From contig JXTB01000032.1 in NCBI GenBank assembly GCA_002914805.1, positions 665,363-729,362 of the forward strand: a stretch of 64,000 bases of DNA. Direction: 5' to 3'. Below, piece by piece: positions 48,394 through 59,473 of this stretch. The position numbers were made by a program, and so were the translations under genes. The notes beneath the pieces are model-generated. The model saw only the letters and a list, made by a program, of their open reading frames with translations. It had not been told where the DNA came from and ran no database searches. The first letter of the stretch is position 1, and each line of letters opens with the position of its first letter. The stretch is from Parasponia andersonii. Lineage: Eukaryota > Streptophyta > Magnoliopsida > Rosales > Cannabaceae.

Positions 48394-48963
48394 CTAACAA
48401 ATATACAAAAATTTATTATATACATATGGCTCTATATTCTGGTAGAATAAATCTACACATAATTTTTGTCTTGAATGTTGTATTACATCATTAACAACGT
48501 TAGACAGTGGAATGTCGGCTAACAGACATTCCAAGTGCTCTACAACAAAAACGCTGCAATCTCCACTGCAAAGGCAAATAATTCTAGTTAGTGTCAAAAT
48601 AACCAATTGAAGAAATGTTTGTTAATATCTTTATATTGTATTGAATTACCTCTTCGTTGTTTGTGGCATTACATTAGGAGGTAACCTTCTAATATTAAAA
48701 TCACGAGGTTTCGTCATTGTAGTTAAATCAAGATCATCGTGACCAGCGACTCCTTCTACATTCAGCAGAAAGTATGGCAACATCTTCATCATTGGACGCA
48801 TGACTTCCTCGACATGTATATCATCATATAATGCTTGGTCAGAGTCATATACCGTGAGCATATGCGCAGGAAGATCTATCTGCATAAGAACCCAATGATT
48901 TGAACCGATGTTCAAGGGATAGTAAACTTCGTCAACCTCCTCCCAGCCACGTTGAAAATTATC
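48394..48963 (-). pseudogene. ULP1-like protease 3' part, duplicate copy cut by N
   Basis: Equivalent to 49960-50530 of the fuller copy. It contains the last exon (GDCSVFVVEHLECLLAD) and most of the preceding one (HWVLMQIDLPAHMLTVYDSD), then stops at the N at 48964. Probably an assembly duplicate rather than a second gene. Confidence 0.8.
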
Positions 48964-48964
48964 T
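48964..48964. other. Single N marking a contig joint
   Basis: One N separates the end of one copy of the 1.56-kb block from the start of the next. Sequence after it restarts at the equivalent of position 47400. Confidence 0.9.
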
Positions 48965-50530
48965 NGTTTTTTGAAAGACGAACATTGGCAATGGAATCCA
49001 ATAAACCATTACCGAAAAAGATTGAGAAGAAATTGGAGGACCGTATTGAGGCTGCGAAGACTTTGATTGTTCAGCCTCTTAACCACTATGAGTTTTATGT
49101 CATGGACGGTGACAGAGACAGTCAAGTTAACTTACAAACAGAGACTTGTAGTTGTAGGAGGTTTGATTTGACAGGTCTGCCATGTACGCATGCATTGGCG
49201 GCTACTCTAAGTCGACGCATCAATCCATACTTCTTGTGTTCCTGGTATTATACATTTGACGCATGGCTGCACTCATACGCAGAGACTATATATCCAGTGG
49301 GAAATGAAGAAGAATAGAATGTACCTGATGATATTAGCAGACGTATGGTGGAACCACCTCCTTATAAACCAAAGGTTGGCCGGCCGAAAACAAAACGTAC
49401 AAAGTCAAAAAGAGAGAAGATCATAATGCAACACCATTGTAGCCGTTGCACTGAAAAGGGCCACAATCGGGCAACTTGTAGGTACATGATACCAACAGCT
49501 TCAAATAAATAATTTTGTATAGAAAATCAAACAATAAATGATGTATCTTGAGAATTTTGTACTATTAATTTTATCATTTTAATTTTAGGATTTTAAGTAC
49601 AATGTTGTAATGAATAATTTTAATATTTTAGTTGGAATAAGTTTGGATTATTATTTACTTTATTATAATGATATAATATTTTGAAAAAATTGTAATAGTC
49701 GAAAAATCCTCGAAAATGCATCGAAATTTCGAATCGAAATGCAATAGTTGAAAAATCATCGAAAATGAATCAAAATGCATCTAAATGTCATCGAAAAAAG
49801 TGACGAATATCATCGAATTTCGACTCTGGTTAACAAGCTGAATTATATCTCATTCATTTTGACTTCAAATTTTAACCTAAGTATACACAGTAACATAATA
49901 CATGCACAATACATCAGCTACTCTATCCCAAATAAAAAAATTTAAAAAAATGAGCAAAACTAACAAATATAAAAAAATTTATTATACACATATGGCTCTA
50001 TATTCTGGTAGAATAAATCTACACATAATTTTTGTCTTGAATGTTGTATTACATCATTAACAACGTTAGACAGTGGAATGTCGGCTAACAGACATTCCAA
50101 GTGCTCTACAACAAAAACGCTGCAATCTCCACTGCAAAGGCAAATAATTCTAGTTAGTGTCAAAATAACCAATTGAAGAAATGTTTGTTAATATCTTTAT
50201 ATTGTATTGAATTACCTCTTCGTTGTTTGTGGCATTACATTAGGAGGTAACCTTCTAATATTAAAATCACGAGGTTTCGTCATTGTAGTTAAATCAAGAT
50301 CATCGTGACCAGCGACTCCTTCTACATTCAGCAAAAAGTATGGCAACATCTTCATCATTGGACGCATGACTTCCTCGACATGTATATCATCATATAATGC
50401 TTGGTCAGAGTCATATACCGTGAGCATATGCGCAGGAAGATCTATCTGCATAAGAACCCAATGATTTGAACCGATGTTCAAGGGATAGTAAACTTCGTCA
50501 ACCTCCTCCCAGCCACGTTGAAAATTATCT
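48965..50530. repeat. Second copy of 1.56-kb duplication
   Basis: Near-identical to 47400-48963. It begins inside the transposase (equivalent to the codon after the 47398 stop), carries the SWIM and CCHC parts on plus (to about 49512) and then the protease 3' end on minus. Unlike the first copy it continues rightward into the rest of the protease gene. It shares the TAG before NVPDD, so both copies descend from the same damaged element. Confidence 0.92.
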
Positions 50531-52572
50531 GCATCTCCTTTAGAATAGTCAGTAAGCTGGTCATCCCACAAAAACTTCGCTTTATTGGAGGTTTTTCGGA
50601 ATGCATTCCACCGACCATTCATGCATGCAATGTAGACTGTGTCCGCAAGGGTGACCTTCTTTCTATAAGTCTTTGGGAAAAGCTAAAGGCATTCTCGTAT
50701 CAACCGAAAAGCCGCGTCAATATGCTGCAAATGGAGAGAATACAATAACTTTTAAGTGAATATAAAAAAGGATTTCAAAATGAAGAAAGAAAAATTTAAT
50801 TATAAATCCAATTACCTCATCTGAAAGCCACTTCCAAGGAGTCTGCAGGTGGAAGAAGAATCCAGTAGTAGCAGCACCAGTGGAAAGCTGGATTAGTTTC
50901 CGGTTATCAATAAGTCTTGCAAGTCATCTCCTAAATGTATCAAGCTGTTTATTTTCAATTTTCCAGAATGGGTTTAGTTTGCATGGATTATTAACCTTGA
51001 ACTTCTTATTTGACAGATCGGTGTAATCAATGAGTCTCTTAGATTGTTGGCCGACCCGTTTCTTCCTCCCAAACTTAACTGTAGCCACCTCAGCTAGTTA
51101 TAACTCTTTCACTCCCGGAGTTTGCAGCTCTTCAGGAGTGTGCTCTTTAGTGGGAGTCCATATGACAACATCTTCATCTGGCTGATACCCTTCAGGAAGG
51201 ACATCCGACTAGGTGGTCTCAGATTCAGAACCAGTTAGCTGCCGATGTGCTTTGATTTCCTCCATCATCTTCAACAACCTATCAAGTTTATCATTGGCAA
51301 TCACCTGGTTCGCCTTCAGTTCAGTCTGGTTTGCCTTCAACTCAGCGATGTCAGTCTTTAACTCAAGATAGAACTTATGTGAACGAGGTACGTCATCTAA
51401 TGGTTCCTCCTCTACTTTGTTTGTGGGAGAGTCAAAGATGCCCGCCTCCTCTGCAGCTCGCTTTGCTTCAGCTGCCTCCTTCTTGTTCTTGTCCTCGTCC
51501 TCAACATCAATTCCCTCTTCCTCAACTCCAGTACTACCGAGGCTATGGTGTGGATCATGATATATATGTTCATAGAATTCTTTCTCAGCCTCCCATGGAT
51601 TCAATAACGCCTTTGTGACAAGCTGCAAGATAGTTCAAAATCAAGTTCAATCAACTTATGAATTTATAAAATTAATTATATAGAATAAAATCAATTTTTC
51701 GGACTTACTTTCTTAATCTTGAATATATAAATACAATCCATCACTAATGGTATTTTATTGCTTGTCCATGACAGTATCCTTGGGAATTTGATGCAAAGGT
51801 TCTCAGAAAATGCACCAGTAAACTTGGGGATAGCCTCATAAGCCCAATATTGTAAAGCAATTCTAAACCCGTAGACTGTGTATTTAGCTTCCTTCGCCTT
51901 CTTATTCTTTTTCATCTTCTGAAGGTAGTTTTCCCTCTGATGCATCATGTCCTTATTCAAACTAGGAAACGTTCTCTTGTAAGATCGCCTTCCCTATGGA
52001 TAATTAAAGAAATCCTCCTCATTCTCCACAAAAGAGAGCATATCCATCAGAATCTTGGTGCTTGACTCCTGTGCCATCAAGAGCCCATCTACCAAGTAGC
52101 ACAACCCCAACTTCCATACATCCTCCTTCTCCTCACAATTTAGAAATGTAGCTTCTAATTCACTGGATCTCACATTAGCTTCATTATTCAGGTATGTCTC
52201 CCTGAGCCTCATGCTACTAGACATAGATTTGTACTTCACAACGTCTTGATCTTTGCCAAAGTTTAACGACGTTATTAATGCAAACTCACCAAGACCGAAT
52301 CTCAAGTTGCTATCCCCAATGAAAAACTGCAACTCCGCCGGATTTTTGGATTTCACCTTTCTCAACAGTAGTTGGTGTATAAGTACTTCTGATGCTTGCA
52401 TTGGAGGAGCAAGAAAAAACTGCTTAAACGGACACTGCTTTGCCCTCTCTAACAAATCGTACTTCTCAAATCTCTCTTTAATCTTCGATATCACCGTTGT
52501 TCCTTTTATAGTGACCCTTCCAGGAAAGTGTTCCCCAAAAGGTACAAGGAGCTTTGACTTTTGGTTCGGCAT
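49960..52572 (-). pseudogene. MULE-borne DUF1985 / ULP1-like C48 protease gene
   Basis: Start ATG at 52572. Exon 1 (51709-52572) encodes a DUF1985-like domain (GEHFPGRVTIKGTTVISKI, FFLAPPMQASEVLIHQLLLR, LRFGLGEFALITSLNF), with a TAG after DFFNYP at about 51995 where the family has Trp. After a GTAAGT..GCAG intron, exon 2 from 51622 is charged and coiled-coil-like (ELKTDIAELKANQTELKANQ) with further stops at 51209 and beyond. The protease part (50214-50622) has the His in GSNHWVLMQ and Asp in LTVYDSD; after an intron the Cys is in SGDCSVFVVEHL (~50130). All three catalytic residues remain, but the gene is broken. ULP1 enzymes cleave SUMO; the role of the transposon-borne version is unknown. 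Confidence 0.87.
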
Positions 52573-53069
52573 AAGATAAACAAAGCAATTTAGACAAAAT
52601 TTTTACAAATTTAACATATATTAAAAGCATCTAAATTACGTCGAAATATAGTTGAAACGCATCGAAATAGGTCGTAAAATGATCGAAATTTCGATCATTT
52701 TGATTTCGACGACATTTCGATTGTCATCAAAAAATCCTACAGAAACTATCTCAAATGAGAATAAATAGCTACGAGGTCGAAATTATCCATCGAAAATTAT
52801 CAAAAAACAAAGCACGTCGAAATAGAATCGAAAATTAATCGAAAACAGTCGAAAAAAGATTAACTACTAGCTACTAGAAAAGGTCATCGAACTGTCATCG
52901 AAAAACAGTCGAACTAACATCGAAAATTTAGAACAGCCTTATTTTCTAAAATGTCATCGAAAATGTATCGAAATTTCAACACTATTCATTGAAACCTCAT
53001 CGAAATAAAATTGAAATACAGTCGAAATAACATCGAAAGTTTATTTTACCTATTTTAAAATATCATCGA
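52573..53069. repeat. TCGAAA array upstream of the DUF1985/ULP gene (first copy)
   Basis: Dense ATCGAAA, GTCGAAA and CATCGAAA words directly upstream of the ATG at 52572. Near-identical to 55164-55667 of the third contig segment up to the word ATATCATCGAAA, where the two part. Confidence 0.9.
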
Positions 53070-54741
53070 AAAGGCCCAAGTCATTAGTAATTCTAGTTAT
53101 CATATGCAAGAAAACACAGAAAGAATCCATTTATACATAAGCGACAAAATTTATACAGCCGAAATAGCTAGAAAGAATTACTTTTTTTTTTTTTGATGAT
53201 TTACTTAATTCTACTAGAACCAAGCACCATAACACCTGCGAGAGCTTTTGTTAAACATAGTCATATAGCAATTTCCTATATTATCTTTCACTAGTGTAAT
53301 TTCAGCTGACTATAGGTCCTAGAGTTTCTTTAAACAACTTGAGAAAAAAAAAAACCTCCATGATGTTCACAAGTCTAAGGATATTTAATATTTAGTCAAG
53401 AAGCAGCTCAGTCTACAGTGATCGTCTTTGTGAAAATAGCTCAATACTCCCACATTGCTAAATAGTATAACTCAAATACTTTGTATGTCATTTGCTTATA
53501 TATCTACCATATAATGACTAAGGAGAAATAAAAAAACTTAGCCTAAGAATAAAGCCCAAAAGGCAAAAAGGAAAAGAACAACAAGATAGTATGTGAGACA
53601 AATATGTGGATGAGCCAGTTATGACCACTTTGAAGTTATAAATCAATATTGGAAAGTCATAAATAAATAATAAGAACAATATATCATACAATAAACTCAT
53701 ACTTGTCACTTTTTAGTAATTTGTAGCAGCAGTATTTAATCATACTGATTAGCTCTAATAATAGATACTCTATCGGCTACTATAAATGTTGTACTATACT
53801 AAAAGTATACTATAATAAACTATTAGAAGTAACAAATAGAGAGCACAATTATATATTCCAAAAATTTGTTAGTGATATAGCGCTAGTTTGGTAGAGTTGT
53901 AGATTTTAAAGAAAGTATTTTTAACTATGCTAAAAGAAAAATCCGTTATAGCATAAAATAACTGAGTAGTTAATAAATTGTAGTTTTAAAATACCATGAC
54001 TAGAAAAAGAAAAATCCGTTATAGCATAAAATAACTGAGTGGTTAATAAATTGTAGTTTTAAAATACCATGACTAGAAAAAGCTGTATCAAAATGTTTGC
54101 TAAACTATATGACTAAATTATTATGCAAATATAAAATTACTAAAATAAACATCATTATACAATTATGCATATTTATAGAAAAAGCTTATTAATATTTTTT
54201 ACAATTATGCATATTGTATACATAATAAAAATATTAATACTTTTTTTTAAAAAAATTGATATGAAAATATACTCAATTAAATTAATTACTCAATTAAATT
54301 AAATTAAATTAATTTTAATTTACTTTATTTTCATTTGAATTTAAAATTTAAATAAACAATTAATTTAGCTATTTTAAAATAATTAATATGAAGAGTATTT
54401 TAATCCATTATGATTTAAATATATTAATAATTTTTTAAAAAATTGATATGAAAATAAACTCAATTAAATATTTGGCATTTTTGTTTTAAGTGAGAGTATT
54501 TTAGCTATTATGATTTGTTCATTAAAAAATAGTGTAGATTTCTGCATAATCTAAAAGTCAAAGCTGTCTTAGGCCTGTTTCACCGTTTGGCTGTAGCTTT
54601 GTGAAAAATTATTAAATAATCTAATTTTTAAGTTTTTACCAAATACTTTTTGGCCAACAAATTATTCAAAAAATACTTTTAGCTTGTTAAAAAGCTAAAT
54701 CAAACTCGATCATAATAGCTTGATTTGCACAAAGGCTTTAA
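53070..54741. other. Segment present only before the N at 54742
   Basis: After TATCATCGAAA the sequence departs from the MULE pattern: it has no TCGAAA array, is AT-rich and has no coding frame. It contains a 73-bp tandem duplication (53934-54079) and a final ~180 bp with hAT/MITE-like phrases (GGCCTGTTTCACCGTTTGG, TTTTTGGCCAACAAATTATT). It ends at the N without returning to MULE sequence. Either an insertion in one haplotype or a misjoined contig end. Confidence 0.6.
53934..54079. repeat. Two tandem copies of a 73-bp unit
   Basis: ATCCGTTATAGCATAAAATA recurs at 53941 and 54014, with the following ~50 bases identical except GAGTAG/GAGTGG. Confidence 0.92.
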
Positions 54742-55163
54742 NCTTCTAATTCACTGGATCTCACATTAGCTTCATTATTCAGGTATGTCTCCCTGAGCCT
54801 CATGCTACTAGACATAGATTTGTACTTCACAACGTCTTGATCTTTGCCAAAGTTTAACGACGTTATTAATGCAAACTCACCAAGACCGAATCTCAAGTTG
54901 CTATCCCCAATGAAAAACTGCAACTCCGCCGGATTTTTGGATTTCACCTTTCTCAACAGTAGTTGGTGTATAAGTACTTCTGATGCTTGCATTGGAGGAG
55001 CAAGAAAAAACTGCTTAAACGGACACTGCTTTGCCCTCTCTAACAAATCGTACTTCTCAAATCTCTCTTTAATCTTCGATATCACCGTTGTTCCTTTTAT
55101 AGTGACCCTTCCAGGAAAGTGTTCCCCAAAAGGTACAAGGAGCTTTGACTTTTGGTTCGGCAT
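54742..55163 (-). pseudogene. Partial DUF1985 duplicate beginning at an N
   Basis: The single N is at 54742; the sequence after it equals the block starting at about 52155. The minus-strand frame from ATG 55163 repeats the first ~140 codons of the DUF1985 gene without visible change. Most likely the overlapping end of another contig or haplotype, not a second gene. Confidence 0.85.
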
Positions 55164-55835
55164 AAGATAAACAAAGCAATTTAGACAAAATTTTTACAAA
55201 TTTAACATATATTAAAAGCATCTAAATTACGTCGAAATATAGTTGAAACGCATCGAAATAGGTCGTAAAATGATCGAAATTTCGATCATTTTGATTTCGA
55301 CGACATTTCGATTGTCATCAAAAAATCCTACAGAAACTATCTCAAATGAGAATAAATAGCTACGAGGTCGAAATTATCCATCGAAAATTATCAAAAAACA
55401 GAGCACGTCGAAATGGAATCGAAAATTAATTGAAAACAGTCGAAAAAAGATTAACTACTAGCTACTAGAAAAGGTCATCGAACTGTCATCGAAAAACAGT
55501 CGAACTAACATCGAAAATTTAGAGCAGCCTTATTTTCTATTTTTAAATGTCATCGAAAATATATCGAAATTTCAGCACTATTCATCGAAACCTCATCGAA
55601 ATAAAATCGAAACACAATCGAAATAACATCGAAAGTTTATTTTACCTATTTTAAAATATCATCGAAAGGTATCAAAATTTCGACTCTGTAAATCGAAACA
55701 CTATCGAAATATCATCAAAAACACATCGAATTTTACGTGATTTTTCGGTACTATTTTTAACCATACTCATCGAAGTATGATCGAAATTTTAACGAAATTA
55801 ATCGAAAATGCATCGAAAAAATGTCAAAATGAAGT
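55164..55835. repeat. Right subterminal TCGAAA array
   Basis: More than twenty ATCGAAA/GTCGAAA words between the DUF1985 start and the right end. Orientation is inverted relative to the left array (TCGAAA here, TTTCGA there), so both arrays point the same way with respect to their own terminus. Confidence 0.92.
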
Positions 55836-56249
55836 CAAAAATTACGTCATACAAAAATTTCATCCAAAAATTTCTAAATCGTCTTCTACTACAAATGCCT
55901 TAAATTCAAAAAAATAAAACTCTCAAATCATATTTTGCTTACCTTCTTTTAGGGACTCATTTTTCTCAACATAATCCTCAACAGTGAGAGAGATTTACGA
56001 TAGAGGGTACGACGAGTTTTCATCTTCCTCGGTTTACGGCACGACGGGTTCTTGGCTCTTCAGATAAGGAGACGAAAGAGAAAGTTGCAGAGAGAGAAAA
56101 ATGAGGAGTTTCAGAGGGAAGTATGACAGACACTCTTTTGAAAGTGATGCATATTTTCTCTTAGGTATTAGTAAATGTATTTTCGTCCACAAATATATTT
56201 TTCAAATATTTTTTAACTTGTACATGGGCCAAAATATGGATATTAAGGA
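55836..56249. other. MULE right subterminal region, no gene
   Basis: Unique sequence between the TCGAAA array and the right terminus. It includes purine-rich GAGAGAGAAAAATGAGGAG near 56090. No coding frame seen. It probably carries the promoter of the minus-strand gene. Confidence 0.5.
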
Positions 56250-56270
56250 GCATATTTAACCTAATTTCTC
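56250..56270 (-). repeat. MULE right terminal inverted repeat
   Basis: Exact complement of 44657-44677, ending CCTAATTTCTC directly before the 9-bp duplication. Confidence 0.9.
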
Positions 56271-56279
56271 AAAATTATT
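56271..56279. other. Target-site duplication, right (9 bp)
   Basis: AAAATTATT, identical to 44648-44656. The pre-insertion site would read ..ATGAAAAATTATTGGATGTG.. Confidence 0.9.
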
Positions 56280-57721
56280 GGATGTGACACAAACAAAAAC
56301 AAAAAGAAAACAAGAAGACTTTTCTTTTATATTATTGCACAAAGATTTTGTATGGTTTACAAATTTATTTTTTATTTTATTTTTTGAAAAATGCTGTGCT
56401 TTTTTTTTTTTTTGAATAAAAATGCTGTATGCTTTACAATTAGAGAAATACTCGATTATGAGAGTATAACTTTCATCATTACCAGAAACGGATGACTAAT
56501 GAAAGGAAACATTTATAAATATTATTTCTTGACCCTTTCGTGTCTTCTAGACTAGGTATGGCACGAAAAGTGCACGTGGATTCTTCTTCCTTTTTTTTTT
56601 CTTAATGATATAATATAATCTCAAAACCAAAATCATTGTCTACCAAAATAAATGTGGTTTAATTTGTCATTTCCTATAAAAACAACTTGACTACTTGAGT
56701 CGGTGGCAGTGCAAATTTGCAATGTGTTGTGGACTTTTTGTTTTCCTATTAAAAAAAAATATATTTTTTTGGTAAACTCATTTGTCGTAGGCTTGTCCAA
56801 GTCAGATGTGGCCAATGGTAAAGAGTGAAGATTAGAAAAATAAAATAAAATAAAAAGTTTTTTTTTTTGGCTGAATAAAAAGTTTACTTAGTCATTACTT
56901 TTAAATTGTATGAAACATATTTTCTATATAATGCATCTGGAGAAGTAATGATGGCACGTGGTAACCTAAGAAAATGGTTAAGATGTTTTCCTCAGCAACA
57001 AAGTAGTAAATGGGTATTTTATTTTTCCACCAAAATAATTATATAAAAAAAGTAATTTTTGTCTTTCAAAATTTATTTATGTATTTGAAATTTAAGAGAA
57101 CAGCCAGACAAAATTTCCAATATTAGAAGTGTTAAACAGTCTCCAGAACTGAATACAAAAGCTCAATTCCACGATTTATGCTCAAGTCAATAATCATGAT
57201 CGTCAAGATTTTATTCTCTCATTTAACTCATGATTTGTTAACTCTTGTTATCTGTCAAATTTATTTCTTCTGTAATTAGGCTAGCATTTATTTTGAAGGT
57301 TCATTCTCTTGTATTCTTACAAAGCAATGTGCGGTTTTCCTTTTCACCAAATAATAATATTCTTATAAGAAGTTTCTTCTATTTTGTGTACCTTTTACCC
57401 TGGTTTTTTATACCGCGCAGCAGATTACTTTGGATTTTTCTACATAAATACTATAATCTTGTTTTTGTTTTTGTTTTTGCTAACCAAGGAGGAAGATTCT
57501 CCCTTTCAAAAAAAAAAAAATGGAAGGAAAATTCTCTCTGGATTAGCTGGCTTCTCTTTTGGTGGGAGTTCGTCACTCGAGACCGAAGTACAAGAATCTT
57601 TTTCACTTAATGTAAATGTTATTATTATTATAATTATTTGTGGTCGATGTTTCGCGCTTTAATATGATACATAGTTTAAACTACATTGTTTTATAAGAAA
57701 AGTATACCCCCAACAAAAATC
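56280..57721. other. Intergenic DNA, no gene seen
   Basis: AT-rich with A and T runs. Overlapping frames at 57245-57662 are dominated by Phe/Leu/Ile from T-rich DNA and show no family motif. Confidence 0.5.
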
Positions 57722-58250
57722 TGTTATATATATATATATATATATATCAGGTATACGTTTTTTAAATAACAATTATATATATATATATATATATATATAT
57801 TAGGTTTATATATATGTTAGGTTTGTCTGATAAGTGATTTTATTAAGTGATCTTAAGTTCAGAAAATTATCAATTAAATATGAGTTGTGTAATGTGTGGT
57901 TACTTAGTATTAGATTAATAAAGATTATTGGGTCTTTATTGACTGCCAGTATATAAAGACATAATTATTAAAATTTTGATCCATAAACTAAATAAAACGT
58001 AAGATCTTCACCTCTGTCTCAATCAAAAGAGAAAAATTTTATTGAATATACATAGAATATTCTGGTTGTAAAAGACCTTCTACCTTCATGCTCTAATTAA
58101 TACATCGCTTCCACTTATATCAGCACATCCTTTATTGTCAAACACAATGGATCTAGGTTAGTCACAGATTTTCTCTCAACAAATCTTTTTCTGACAATTT
58201 AATATAACATATTCTAGAATTATATTTGGTTTAACAATCCATTATGTATA
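57722..58250 (+). repeat. 5' LTR of plus-strand copia
   Basis: Homologous in reverse to 29333-29837: shared TTTTTAAATAACAATTATAT, GTGTGGTTACTTAGTATTAG, TTTATTGACTGCCAGTATAT and TTTTCTCTCAACAAAT. Two (TA)n runs (57726-57748, 57775-57800) sit in its U3-like part. The outer edge is approximate. Confidence 0.7.
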
Positions 58251-58260
58251 ATCAAATAAG

Positions 58261-58273
58261 TGACACCAGAGCT
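58261..58273 (+). other. Primer-binding site-like sequence of plus-strand copia
   Basis: TGACACCAGAGCT lies about 10 bp after the LTR and matches 9 of 12 bases of the initiator-Met tRNA type TGGTATCAGAGC used by plant copia elements. Confidence 0.65.
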
Positions 58274-59473
58274 AGAATTCATATTAAATTGATTAAGTTA
58301 ATCATGCATGATTAAAATTTTCATAATCTATGCCTATTTATAATTCTAGGGTTTAAATTATACGCGCATGATATGTGCTTTATATGGTTTGTTGAGTTAC
58401 TTGATATTATGAGGGTAAGGATTTGGCTTTAAGTCGTTATATTTAAAGAATTAGGCTTAAAACATCCAATTTTGGAAATTTTTGGGTGTTTCGGGCAATT
58501 TACGTGAATTTGAAATTTTCAAATTTGTGCTGGAATAGTGTTTTCAGTCTACTGATTCTACTATTTTGGTCGGCTGAAAACATTATAGTAGAAAAAGTTG
58601 ATTTTTAACCTATTTTGATTTTTATATCGATTTTTCAGTAGATTTCAGTCTTTTTTAACTTAAATCATAGAATTTTAACCCATTGTCGACTTATTAAGAG
58701 CTAAACGACCCACATTTTATCCATTAAAAACCCTATTTGGTTCTAGAGTTGATAAAGTGTTCAACCATTTTAGAAGATCGAATGTGATATTTTGTAGTCA
58801 CTGTCAAAATCGGTCGAACAAATCTAGATTTTCGGTAGACTGAAAGTTACCTAAAAATCATAATTTGGTCTCTGTAGTTTTTGGTCGACTGAATGGTAGA
58901 CCTATTGTTAAATTCGGTCAACCAAAATAGTAGAAATAGTTGACCAAATTTGACAGGCGATCAACCGATTCTAACGGAGAAAATTTTTTTAGTTATTTTG
59001 GGCACTTTATTCAATTTTCTCTGCACTATTTGTTTAAATATTTTGTAATAGATAAGTTGAAACAACATGTTTTCAAAATAACCTCTATTGTATAGATTTA
59101 TTTATTTTAAAATATTTGAATGATTGTGTATTCATTGTTCATGCGAAGAATTATCGGCTCAAAGGTAGGTCATTATTTGGCCGAGTAATGAAAACACTTG
59201 CAGTAAATCATATGTAATGGTTATTAAGTTTCTATGTGGACAGTAAATCGGCCCAAAAGAAGATTCATTGTCTAATAGGATTTATTGTCAGTATTTGATT
59301 ACTTATTAAAGAGTACTACTTACAAGTTAATAAGTTGGCCCAAAGGAAGACTTGTTGATGTTATTCTAGATATCTTGTGATATAAGCCCACCTTATACGT
59401 TTATTTGTTTGTGTTATACTAGTATATCTTATTATTTTGTATACTTAGTTTATGACATGTTTTAATGTGAGTT
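58274..59473 (+). other. Copia 5' leader with inverted and repeated motifs
   Basis: Non-coding. Repeated words of the type GGTCGACTGAA, CGGTAGACTGAAA and CGGTCAACC fill 58540-58985; CTACTATTTTGGTCGGCTGA (58553-58572) has its near-complement CGGTCAACCAAAATAGTAG about 350 bp later. Blocks at 58708-58765 and 59140-59400 are conserved in the minus-strand relative. Confidence 0.55.

Larger units (their letters stand above)
47400..48963. repeat. First copy of 1.56-kb duplication ending at an N
   Basis: From GTTTTTTGAAAGACG to GTTGAAAATTATCT this block is repeated at 48965-50530 with only scattered differences (for example TTAGAAACAG against TTACAAACAG; AAAGGGTCAC against AAAGGGCCAC). It contains the transposase 3' end (plus) and the protease 3' end (minus). 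The second copy starts exactly after the single N at 48964, which points to unmerged overlapping contigs or haplotypes. Confidence 0.92.
44657..56270. mobile_element. ULP1-carrying (Kaonashi-type) Mutator-like element
   Basis: The ends are inverted copies of a 21-bp terminus starting GAGAAATTAGGTTA (44657-44677 and 56250-56270), with weaker similarity for about 30 bp more, flanked by identical 9-bp duplications. Inside are a MULE transposase (plus) and a convergent gene (minus) encoding DUF1985 plus a ULP1-like C48 cysteine protease domain. This pairing was described for Kaonashi MULEs of Arabidopsis and similar elements in other plants. Both genes are inactivated by stops and frameshifts. 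The element as assembled (11.6 kb) is inflated by two N-marked re-runs of sequence and an unmatched segment at 53070-54741; without them it would be about 7.5 kb. Confidence 0.92.

Noticed and set aside
54743..55163. A second independent DUF1985 gene
   Set aside because: Starts exactly at an N and is the same as 52155-52572; most simply explained as an assembly overlap.
57245..57662. Two long overlapping plus-strand frames
   Set aside because: Composition is T-rich hydrophobic noise; neither shows a family motif.
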